The notes under the pieces were generated by a model. The model saw only the letters and a list, made by a program, of their open reading frames with translations. It did not search any database and was not told the DNA's origin. A stretch of DNA of 16,453 bases from positions 1 through 16,453 of the forward strand of contig JAXHVH010000046.1 in NCBI GenBank assembly GCA_034189085.1, written 5' to 3'. This DNA is from M55B129 sp034189085 (GTDB lineage Bacteria; Bacillota; Dethiobacteria; DTU022). Positions 7,057 through 13,862 of the stretch are shown here, piece by piece. The position numbers and the translations under genes are program-made. How positions within the stretch are numbered: the stretch's first letter is position 1; each line of letters begins with the position of its first letter.

Positions 7057-8067
7057 ATGAGTATAAAAAACAATAAAGTGTTAATGACTTTTGTTTTGAT
7101 TGTTTCCTTTTTGCTGATCTTTTCCCAGGCTGCCTTTGCTGCTGACGGAGTAAAGCTTAGCGCCAGCTCCGAATCGGACGTGGCAGGGGAAGAGGTAACC
7201 GTAACGATCAGTATTGAAGATGCCGAGGGTATTGAAGGCGGCCAGTTTGACCTTTCCTTCGATTCCGATGTAATCGAGCCCGTTTCCGCGGCCCGGGGAG
7301 CCTTTGTCCCCGATATCTCCGGCAACTCTTTTGACTACAACCTGGAACTGGAAGACGGTAAACTGAGGGTCCTCTGGGTAATCGCTGCCGGTGCGGAGGA
7401 TGACTCCGGAGTGGTCGGAACCATTACTTTTGAACTGCTCGAGGACGGCGAAACCGACCTGACCTTCAGCGATGTTGTTATTGCTCCGGCTGACACGGAT
7501 GTAGCTTCTACCCACACTGCCGGTCAGATAACGGTTATTGACTTCGATGAATTGAAGCAAGAAGCGATTGATGCTGCTGATGAAGCCATCGCCGACCTTC
7601 CTGACTGCGACGACATTACCCTGGCTGACCGGGATGATGTGGAAGCAGCCCGGGCCCTCGTTGAGGAAGCCATGGATGAGTATGATGCTGAAGATGAAGA
7701 TTTCGCCGATCTTGATAAACTCGAGTGCGCCGAAGTGAAAATCGAAAAGCTCGAAGCGATTAGAATAGCTGACAATGCCATCCTGGCCTTGCCATCAGTA
7801 GACAGCCTCACACTGGACGATAAGCCCGATGTGGTATCTGCCCGTGCCCTGGTTAACGCGGCCAAGGATGACCATGATGCAGTCGATGATGACTTCGAGT
7901 ACCTGGCTACCCTGAACGCAGCGGAAAACCGGATCAAGGAACTGGAAGGGCTTCAGCCCACACCGCCTACCGGTGGAGTGAACTACTGGCTGCCCATCGG
8001 CCTGCTGGCGCTCATTGCCGGGGCATTCGTTATGGCCCGGCGCAAGCGCTTGGCCACGGTTCGTTAA
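7057..8067 (+). CDS. cell-surface cohesin protein with two helical repeats and a TPPTGG anchor
   Basis: 336 residues from ATG 7057, with AAAGGGG (7038-7044) at usable spacing. An in-frame GTG at 7045 overlaps that site and is less likely. Residues 1-29 are a signal peptide (SQAAFAAD). Residues 31-161 are a cohesin domain: GEEVTVTISIEDAEGIEGGQ, then FDLSFDSDVIEPV, LRVLWVIAAG, GTITFELLEDGETDLTFSDV and VIAP, the usual jelly-roll order. Residues 165-298 are two acidic helical repeats very like those of the previous gene (ARALVEEAMDEYDAEDEDF and ARALVNAAKDDHDAVDDDF). TPPTGG (302-307), a membrane segment (311-327) and RRKR follow. Cohesins bind dockerins; the partner is probably the dockerin protein two genes on. 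The repeats would hold the cohesin away from the membrane. A nine-codon frame (7031-7060) ends in ATGA over the start, and its meaning is unknown. Confidence 0.85.
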   Translation: MSIKNNKVLMTFVLIVSFLLIFSQAAFAADGVKLSASSESDVAGEEVTVTISIEDAEGIEGGQFDLSFDSDVIEPVSAARGAFVPDISGNSFDYNLELEDGKLRVLWVIAAGAEDDSGVVGTITFELLEDGETDLTFSDVVIAPADTDVASTHTAGQITVIDFDELKQEAIDAADEAIADLPDCDDITLADRDDVEAARALVEEAMDEYDAEDEDFADLDKLECAEVKIEKLEAIRIADNAILALPSVDSLTLDDKPDVVSARALVNAAKDDHDAVDDDFEYLATLNAAENRIKELEGLQPTPPTGGVNYWLPIGLLALIAGAFVMARRKRLATVR

Positions 8068-8108
8068 ACAAAAATAACTGTTCAAGTAAACCTGACGATT
8101 AGAAGAAA

Positions 8109-8149
8109 GTTGCGGCGGTGATTACCGTCGCCGCCGCAACAAGGGTTTT
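8109..8149 (+). terminator. GC-rich hairpin after the first cohesin gene
   Basis: GTTGCGGCGG (8109-8118) pairs perfectly with CCGCCGCAAC (8131-8140), with further pairing inside (GGT with ACC). AAGGGTTTT follows. The stem is strong, but the T-run is short and set back by five bases. It lies between the two cohesin genes and may end or weaken transcription there. Confidence 0.6.
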
Positions 8150-8193
8150 AACTGACAACAGGATCTGATTACTCTTAAATAAGGTTTGGGTTA

Positions 8194-8976
8194 ATGATAA
8201 AAGCATTGTCTACACCACGTATAGTACCGACAGTTCTGGTTATTGTTTTTTGCTATCTGGTCCTGTTTATGTATCCGGGATCTGCTGTTGCGGCCGACCT
8301 GAACTTAAGTGTCGACGAAAAAGAGTCTGAACCGGGAGAACAGGTGACCTTACCAGTGAGGATCGAGAATGCGTCGGGAACTGAAGGCGGGCAGTTTATC
8401 CTGACCTACGATCCGGCTGTTCTGGATCCGGTTTCTCTGGAAGCCGGGGACCTGGTCAAAAATGCTACCGGCAGCCTGCACATGGCCAACCTGGATTATG
8501 AACCCGGCAAGCTGATGTTTATGTGGGTTACTGCTGCCGGGGACGCGGCCGATGCAGGGATTTTATGCACTGTTACGTTTAGTGTGCTCAAGGCCGGACA
8601 GACTGAGATCGCCTTCAGGGATGTAGTAATCGCCCCCGAAGGAGCGGTAACCGTCAGGACTACCCCGGGCGGGGTATCCAGCGGTGACGTGGAGGTGAAG
8701 CCGGAAGGAACAGATGAAACTGAAAATGAGAGGAAAGAGAACAAAGAAAAGACGGTAACCGAAGATGAGCAAACCGTAGAAGAGAACCAGTCTCCGTCTG
8801 CGGAAGAAGAACTGGAAGACGAAGGATCCGAAGAAATTGATCCTGAAGAAGTTGAAAAAGCCGAAGAAGAGGCTCAGAACTATACAGCGGTGATCGTTAT
8901 TGTCGCACTGGCCATATTGCTGCCGGCAGGCTTTGCGGTCTATAAGCGGTTAAGAAAAAACCGGATCCCGGGATAA
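8194..8976 (+). CDS. second membrane-anchored cohesin protein with a long acidic stalk
   Basis: 260 residues from ATG 8194. The ribosome binding site is weak (AAGG, 8181-8184). Residues 1-34 are a signal peptide (GSAVAAD). Residues 36-168 are a cohesin clearly related to the previous one. The shared framework is EGGQF--TYDPAVLDPVSLE, then a GKLMFMWVTAAG segment and FRDVVIAP. Residues 169-229 are a very acidic, charged stalk rich in Glu with some Lys. Residues 231-250 are a membrane segment followed by KRLRKN. There is no TPPTGG motif, so this one is probably held by the membrane helix alone. It looks like a duplication of the neighbouring cohesin with a new stalk. Two cohesins of different reach would give two docking sites for the dockerin protein downstream. 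Confidence 0.83.
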   Translation: MIKALSTPRIVPTVLVIVFCYLVLFMYPGSAVAADLNLSVDEKESEPGEQVTLPVRIENASGTEGGQFILTYDPAVLDPVSLEAGDLVKNATGSLHMANLDYEPGKLMFMWVTAAGDAADAGILCTVTFSVLKAGQTEIAFRDVVIAPEGAVTVRTTPGGVSSGDVEVKPEGTDETENERKENKEKTVTEDEQTVEENQSPSAEEELEDEGSEEIDPEEVEKAEEEAQNYTAVIVIVALAILLPAGFAVYKRLRKNRIPG

Positions 8977-9039
8977 GGATAAAAAGTAGTATGAACCAGG
9001 GAGAAACAAAGATTGTCTTATTTCGTGTATGAACAAGAA

Positions 9040-9068
9040 TTGACATTTAACTTAAAGGTAAGTACTTA
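9040..9068 (+). promoter_or_regulatory. promoter candidate of the dockerin gene
   Basis: TTGACA (9040-9045), 17 bases, TACTTA (9063-9068). The -35 box is perfect and the -10 box imperfect, and the resulting leader would be only about 18 bases. The -10 lies in the palindrome TAAGTACTTA. A near-identical motif, TAAGTATTTATT, lies before the first cohesin gene (7019-7030). Confidence 0.5.
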
Positions 9069-9092
9069 TCTATTGAAAGTGAGGTTAACAAA

Positions 9093-11603
9093 ATGCTGAA
9101 ATCTTCTAGAAAGAGAGCAGGGGCAAAGGTTTCGCTGGTTTTGCTCTCCATCTTTCTATTCCTGTTCATTTTCGCCTCGGCTGCTGCAGCTGCCACCTAC
9201 GGTGATGTCAATGATGACGGGAATATTAATGTTCTCGATGTCGTGCTCATTCAGCAGCATGTGCTCGGGTTGGAGGAGCTGACCGAAGCCCAGGAAACAG
9301 TCGCCGATGTGAACGGTGACGGAAATATCAACGTGCAGGACGTAACCCTGATTATGCAGTATGCCCTGGGATTGGTTGACGAGTTCCCGCATGCAGCTCT
9401 GGAGGTTTCCAGTGTAACTGCAGTGAACCCGAAACAGGTAGAAGTTGAGTTTAACCGCATGCTGAAGCCTGATGAACGGTCAAATATGACATCAGACAAC
9501 TTCCATGTTGGACTGCAGGCATCGCCGTCTACAGATCGATTAACAGGAACTGGCTCAGCAGTGGAAATCATGGATGATGGCAAAACTGTCCTGTTAACAA
9601 TGGCAGATGGTTATTATTTTGTTAACGGATCAACAACAAACCGTGTTATCGTTAAAAAAGAGGTTGGCATTACTGCAGATTACACTGTAAATGACCTTGT
9701 TTTTGTTGATACAAGTGTTCCTACGCTGGAATCGGTGCATACGGAAAGCCCGAGGACAATTGTCTTAACATTCTCTGAACCTTTGGATAACTCGGTAATT
9801 CCAACTAATATTACCTTAAACGGAGGAGCAATTGCTCTTAACCTAGTTGGCGGAGCTTATAATGATGCTCGACGTGAACTGAGAATCAATAGTTATTCGG
9901 ATCTGTCGGCAGGTTCTTACACATTGGGTATTTCTAGTGGAACCAGCCTGAAAGATTATTCCGGATTTTCTGTAGCGCCGACTTCTAAGACATTTACCCA
10001 TTCCCCGATAACCACTGCGCCGACGGTGAGTGTGAAATCGGCTACTGTAAATTCCGTTACCATTGAATTCTCAAGAGCAATTAACCCAACCACTTTGGTT
10101 AATAACACCAGTGTTTTATTCAGGCATACTGTTGAAACAAGTACCTATTACCAGGTGACAGGAACTTCGGTGACCAATCCTTCAGGAGATGCAAGGACCT
10201 TTGTCATTGACTTTACCGGTAAGACTCTTCCGGTTGGCGAAACTACTCTATGGATGAAGTATGTTGATGGGACGATCGATGCTAACAAAGTCAAGGATAC
10301 CTGGAGTAATATAATATTGCCCTTCAGTTTGGCAGTTACTACAACCTTCGATACTACTGCACCAACTGCGACAGTGAGTGTTAATTCAAATACTCAAATT
10401 GATGTTCAGTATAGTGAAGCTGTGCAAGGTGCAACAACCCCGTCCAATTACTCACTTAAGAAAGATAGTACAACTGTATCGATTAGCAGTGTTGCAGATC
10501 TTGGTGGGAATAAGTATCGTCTGACAACAGCTTCTCAGATGCAGGGCCAACACACCCTTACTATTTCTAATATTAAAGACACTTCACCTGCTGAAAATCC
10601 GATGGATACTCAATCATACACTATTAATGTACCTGATACAATTACACCTAAAGTCGTCAACTTGTCGGGGAATCCGGAAAATAAATTCTACAAACTTAAT
10701 CCCATCAGTAAAGTTCGGATTTTCTTTAATGAAGCAATGAATCAAATCGATTTGGCTACAAAGTCTATGTATGAAAATGTAATTTATTCTAATGCAAATC
10801 CCACAGAGGTAATTCCCGCTTCTGATGGAAAATCCGTATATCTTGAGTTTGCGAATAATGTAACGGGTGATTTGCGTGTAGGCTCTTTAAGAGACTTAGC
10901 TGGAAATTCCTTAGGTATTGCGACCACATTGAGCGGTGTTCCGTTCGTTTTGGGTCTTGATCCTGGAATTACGAACCCGGTTATTGCAACTACACCGACA
11001 GTTATTAAAGTATATCTGAGTGGTATTGTAAACAGTGCCTCAATCGTTGATTTTGAAGTGAGGATAGATAATGATCCTGTTGATTGGGTTAATCCTTCAA
11101 ATATTACTATTGATAACTCTAGCGGAAAATCTGTTCTAACCCTTACATTGGCTGGAGCAGAAGCCATTGGATATGATGCAAAAGATGATGATGATGATGT
11201 CACTCAGGTTAGAACAGTATCATCACCGGGTGTTGCTGGAGAGGCAACTTATACCAAGGATGCCTACGGTTTTCCGGTAAATATTGCTGCGACTACTATA
11301 GTTGACCGTATTGTACCAATTGTAGAAAGTGTTGATTATATAAATTCTACTACTATTGAAATAACATTAAAAGAGAATATAGATGGAACCACTATGTCTG
11401 GTAGTGGAGTTAATGGTTTTTCTGTTTCAGGAGGTACATTAACAAAGGCAGAGCATGGTGGTCTTGGCAACGAAGATAAGATTAATTTAACAGGATCAGG
11501 ATTTACGGAAAATACAGATGTTTATTATAATTCAGCAGCTGGGATTACCGATATGTCTGGTAATTATCTCGCGAGTTTCAGTCGGACCAGCACATTGGAT
11601 TAA
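9093..11603 (+). CDS. secreted dockerin protein with about seven SbsA/Big_5-like Ig domains
   Basis: 836 residues, with ribosome binding site GTGAGG eight bases before the ATG. Residues 1-34 are a signal peptide. Residues 37-93 are a type I dockerin with two calcium-binding F-hand repeats, DVNDDGNINVLDV (38-50) and DVNGDGNINVQDV (72-84), each followed by a helix ending LGL. The usual recognition positions 10 and 11 are Val-Leu and Val-Gln, unlike the Ser-Thr of classical cellulosomal dockerins. Residues 100-836 are about seven Ig-like units with the repeated pattern of a VESV or VSVKSATV strand, a VTIEFSRAI or IVLTFSEPLD strand and a late KDTSPAENP or DLAGNS turn. This is the SbsA/Big_5 pattern of S-layer and adhesin proteins. 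There is no enzyme domain, anchor or S-layer homology domain, so attachment to the cell is presumably through the dockerin. The gene changes from GC-rich to AT-rich after the dockerin, as if the parts have different origins. Confidence 0.9.
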   Translation: MLKSSRKRAGAKVSLVLLSIFLFLFIFASAAAAATYGDVNDDGNINVLDVVLIQQHVLGLEELTEAQETVADVNGDGNINVQDVTLIMQYALGLVDEFPHAALEVSSVTAVNPKQVEVEFNRMLKPDERSNMTSDNFHVGLQASPSTDRLTGTGSAVEIMDDGKTVLLTMADGYYFVNGSTTNRVIVKKEVGITADYTVNDLVFVDTSVPTLESVHTESPRTIVLTFSEPLDNSVIPTNITLNGGAIALNLVGGAYNDARRELRINSYSDLSAGSYTLGISSGTSLKDYSGFSVAPTSKTFTHSPITTAPTVSVKSATVNSVTIEFSRAINPTTLVNNTSVLFRHTVETSTYYQVTGTSVTNPSGDARTFVIDFTGKTLPVGETTLWMKYVDGTIDANKVKDTWSNIILPFSLAVTTTFDTTAPTATVSVNSNTQIDVQYSEAVQGATTPSNYSLKKDSTTVSISSVADLGGNKYRLTTASQMQGQHTLTISNIKDTSPAENPMDTQSYTINVPDTITPKVVNLSGNPENKFYKLNPISKVRIFFNEAMNQIDLATKSMYENVIYSNANPTEVIPASDGKSVYLEFANNVTGDLRVGSLRDLAGNSLGIATTLSGVPFVLGLDPGITNPVIATTPTVIKVYLSGIVNSASIVDFEVRIDNDPVDWVNPSNITIDNSSGKSVLTLTLAGAEAIGYDAKDDDDDVTQVRTVSSPGVAGEATYTKDAYGFPVNIAATTIVDRIVPIVESVDYINSTTIEITLKENIDGTTMSGSGVNGFSVSGGTLTKAEHGGLGNEDKINLTGSGFTENTDVYYNSAAGITDMSGNYLASFSRTSTLD

Positions 11604-11645
11604 CACTAAGTATTTATTGTATTAAATGTAATCTATTTGTTGAAA

Positions 11646-11679
11646 AATCCGGCGGCGGTATCGCTACCGCCGCCGGATT
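11646..11679 (+). terminator. perfect 15-bp hairpin after the dockerin gene
   Basis: AATCCGGCGGCGGTA, loop TCGC, TACCGCCGCCGGATT. The stem is perfect over 15 bp and lies 43 bases after the stop codon. No T-run follows, so it may end transcription with help, or protect an RNA end. It resembles the hairpin after the first cohesin gene (GCGGCGGT core). Confidence 0.55.
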
Positions 11680-11847
11680 GTCCCTAAAGTAAACTGTAAA
11701 GGCATTAATAGTAAGGATATAATTGCGTTCTCCAAGATAGATTTTAAGCGATTAATTAACGATTATTTGATCAAGAACAGGCAATTGCCCGTGAGAAAGG
11801 ATTGTCGGATATGTTCAGCTCATCCGGGACAACTGGTTTAGACAATA

Positions 11848-11881
11848 AATAAGGCAGGCGTTTTCGTGCTTGTTTTATTTT
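11848..11881 (+). terminator. orphan intrinsic terminator
   Basis: AATAAGGCAGGC (11848-11859) pairs with GTGCTTGTTTTATT (11866-11879), including some G-T pairs, and the right arm runs into a T-rich stretch. No intact gene ends here. A start-less frame, ending in GLSDMFSSSGTTGLDNK, reaches its TAA at 11850-11852 on the left arm, so this may be the terminator of a lost gene. Confidence 0.45.
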
Positions 11882-11981
11882 TGTGCTTTTTTGCCCATCA
11901 GGTGCCGGAGTATGGAAATTTGATCTGGTAATCGCAGCTTTGATTCTGTAAGTTTTTTAACGGTTAATATATATCGCCCTG

Positions 11982-12009
11982 AGAAGCACGCGCACAAGCG
12001 CGTGCTTCT
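11982..12009. repeat. perfect 12-bp inverted repeat
   Basis: AGAAGCACGCGC, loop ACAA, GCGCGTGCTTCT. No T-run follows on either strand. It lies just before the reverse-transcriptase remnant and could be a mobile-element end or a hairpin insertion target. I see no gene between 11604 and 12030. Confidence 0.6.
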
Positions 12010-12042
12010 AGCCATTAGCGCGTCCGGCTGGGCATTATATTG

Positions 12043-12169
12043 GGGGAAAGAGTTATGCAGAGCATAACCGAATACCTGGGAAAGAAGCTGAAGGTCAACA
12101 CAGAAAAGCGCTGTAGATAGAGCGCGGAGACAAAAGTTTGCGGGGTTTCCCTTCGGATATGAAGTCTAA
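12043..12169 (+). pseudogene. fragment of a group II intron reverse transcriptase
   Basis: The frame starting GERVMQSITEYLGKKLKVNTE continues, after adding one base in the A-run near 12104-12107, as KSAVDRARRQKFAGFPFGYE and then a stop. This matches the well-known segment of group II intron reverse transcriptases around R-M-SI-x-FLEKKLKLKVN-EKSAVDRP-xRKFLGFSF. Only about 42 residues remain, with a frameshift and a two- or three-residue deletion. It is dead. Its last bases overlap the end of the TSUP gene on the other strand. The intron 3' end at 418-495 need not come from the same copy. Confidence 0.7.
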
Positions 12170-12948
12170 ATAAGCATTATTATGCCCAGTAGGCAAAAAA
12201 CTCCTCCTACAACTTTGCTGAGGACGGTCTCATTTACCTTGTTGGCAAACTTTGCTGCAAATCTGCCGCCCACTACCGTGCCCATGGCACTGTATAAAGC
12301 TGCTTCAATTGGTAGATGACCCGTTATAGCATGGCCTATCGCCCCTGATGCTGCCGTAAAGGCCATGATAAGCGTCGATGTCCCCACACCCTCATGCATT
12401 GTGTAACCCATCACAAATACAAGAATCAGCAGTATCATCACACCGCCACCCGCACCGAGAAGTCCGCTTATTATACCTACGAATATGCCAAGCAAAAATC
12501 CTGAAAACACGACATTACTTCTCAATATTTTGATTATGGCACTTTGCTTTTTCGTGGTGGCGTTTTTTTCTTCATCAGATGGTTTTACATTTCTTCTACC
12601 GCGCATCCAGAATATGATGGCAGTAGCGATCAAAAAGATGCCGAATGAATTTCCAAGACCCACTTCGGGTATATGCGGTGATATGAAGCTACCAAGCTGG
12701 GCTCCCAACACCGAGCCTAAGGCAATCCACCAGCCCTGCTTCAAATTAAGGTTTTTGTTTTGATAATATGTCCATGCGACAACCAGAGAAGCTATAGCGT
12801 CGGCAAACAGACTGGCGCCTATAGCGTTAAAAGCTGAATATCCAAGCATTATGAGCCCCGGAACTATTATCATTACTCCGCTGGCACCTATAAGTCCAGT
12901 GGTAATGCCCGCGGCAATTCCCACGATTATTAGAAGAAAGTACTGCAT
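12166..12948 (-). CDS. TSUP (TauE/SafE) family membrane transporter
   Basis: 260 residues from the ATG at 12948. Another in-frame ATG at 12963 has no ribosome binding site, while GGAGGA just after it sits correctly for 12948. The protein has about eight membrane segments in two related halves. The first carries TGLIGASGVMIIVPGLIMLG and the second SGLLGAGGGVMILLILVFVMG, the two glycine-rich repeats that mark the TauE/SafE (TSUP) family. A hydrophilic loop (RGRRNVKPSDEEKNATTKKQ) separates the halves. The family moves small sulfur- or carbon-containing anions such as sulfite, sulfoacetate or thiosulfate. The substrate cannot be told from this sequence. It stands alone among mobile-element remains and appears intact. 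Confidence 0.88.
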   Translation of the reverse strand: MQYFLLIIVGIAAGITTGLIGASGVMIIVPGLIMLGYSAFNAIGASLFADAIASLVVAWTYYQNKNLNLKQGWWIALGSVLGAQLGSFISPHIPEVGLGNSFGIFLIATAIIFWMRGRRNVKPSDEEKNATTKKQSAIIKILRSNVVFSGFLLGIFVGIISGLLGAGGGVMILLILVFVMGYTMHEGVGTSTLIMAFTAASGAIGHAITGHLPIEAALYSAMGTVVGGRFAAKFANKVNETVLSKVVGGVFCLLGIIMLI

Positions 12949-13099
12949 ATGAAGATCCTCCATTTAATGATCAGTATCTATAAGGAATGAGCAAGTCCCT
13001 GGTCTTGTGTAAAAACATTTTCGGTTAGAAAATTTCAGCATCACAGTTACCGCCGATCTAAAGCAATGTTTTCCGTAAACTTACCGCAAGATTCTTTCT

Positions 13100-13330
13100 T
13101 TGGCCTACTACTTATTAGAGGATCAGCAACCCTTTAAGCCGTTTCCCGAAATGGGCCGGGGTCCACATTCAACCATTTGGGCTGATATTTCTTCCCGGCG
13201 CAGTAGTGAGCTTTTTTATTCAATTGACGAAAATGCCAATAAAGAGTTTTTCCGACTGCAAAGTGCGCGCAGGTTGGAAAAAGAATCTTTGACTTACGAT
13301 ACCACCTCCATTACGTCATATTCGGAGCTG
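13100..13330 (+). pseudogene. internal fragment of an IS1634-type (IS4 superfamily) transposase
   Basis: The frame reads AYYLLEDQQPFKPFPEMGRG, then DISSRRSSELFYSIDEN, FFRLQSARRLEKES and LTYDTTSITSYSEL. These are the consecutive blocks leading to the first catalytic Asp (YDTTSISSYSE) of IS1634-family transposases. After SYSEL the similarity stops and the frame runs into unrelated sequence (to 13483). Both the N-terminal part and the rest of the catalytic domain are missing. No terminal inverted repeats were found. Confidence 0.75.
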
Positions 13331-13511
13331 CCTTTTTCCTTTTATTTGAGTGCATTATACCAAATTACAACCCTTACGCAAAGGATAAAAGCGCGGGGAA
13401 GTTATCCTCCAATTTATTTTTTCTTCCGAATACCAGTTGGTTTTCCCCCTTTGTCAAAAAACACTTTGCGTGCGGAATGTTGAACCGTCATTGAATAAAA
13501 TAATCAACTTA

Positions 13512-13691
13512 ATGTCAAATCCTAATAAAACGAAGGGGGTTCACGAAATCGGAATTGTTTTAGTTGGCTTATTAGCGGCTGTCCTATTTTGGTTTATCCT
13601 GAATAACAATGCTAACCGGGTCGAAGCATTTATTAACCCGAATTTTGCTCAGGTTTTTTTAATTCAAGGCCTGTTCTCATTAAGCCGTTAA
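13512..13691 (+). CDS. small hypothetical single-span membrane protein
   Basis: 59 residues beginning MSNPNKTKGVHEIG, with one membrane segment (about residues 14-30, IVLVGLLAAVLFWFIL). A short polar tail follows (NNNANRVEAFINPNF). There is no good ribosome binding site before the ATG at 13512; the same frame is open further upstream (from 13437) without features. A terminator-like hairpin starts one base after the stop codon, which supports a real 3' end. It may be an intact small protein or the end of a larger lost gene. I do not recognise a family. Confidence 0.4.
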   Translation: MSNPNKTKGVHEIGIVLVGLLAAVLFWFILNNNANRVEAFINPNFAQVFLIQGLFSLSR

Positions 13692-13727
13692 GGGGAGCAC
13701 ATAATACGCAGTATGCTCTCCTTTTAT
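13692..13727 (+). terminator. intrinsic terminator
   Basis: GGGGAGCA (13692-13699) pairs with TGCTCTCC (13714-13721), with one G-T pair, and TTTT follows. It lies directly after the small membrane-protein frame. Confidence 0.65.
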
Positions 13728-13764
13728 TTAACAAACCTGCCTGCTGCTCGGGTTGCTGTTTAGC

Positions 13765-13793
13765 TTGTCTGATCGAGTCTGGCAATATAAAAT
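13765..13793 (+). promoter_or_regulatory. promoter candidate of the aldehyde oxidoreductase gene
   Basis: TTGTCT (13765-13770), 17 bases, TAAAAT (13788-13793). The -10 box is good and the -35 box fair. Transcription would start near 13800. Around it GGTTGCTG (13751-13758) and CAGCAACC (13827-13834) form a perfect 8-bp inverted repeat, though the left arm lies upstream of the start and would not be in the transcript. Confidence 0.45.
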
Positions 13794-13862
13794 AAAAAGA
13801 AAAGTATTGAGGAGCACGGCTGATTGCAGCAACCAAATCTTAACAGGAGAGGATGTTTGTTA

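Noticed and set aside
7524..7937. long Ser/Ala-rich minus-strand frame
   Set aside because: It is the antisense of the acidic helical repeats in the cohesin gene, with no start site or family pattern.
6205..11603. true cellulosome scaffoldin cluster
   Set aside because: Each cohesin protein has a single cohesin, and there is no carbohydrate-binding module or glycoside hydrolase.
11680..11841. open plus-strand frame reading IVPKVNCKGINSKD and ending DCRICSAHPGQLV
   Set aside because: No start codon or ribosome binding site and no recognisable family; a different frame ending on the terminator seemed more plausible.
13437..13511. upstream extension of the small membrane-protein frame
   Set aside because: The added residues show no pattern and no start site; ATG 13512 was preferred.
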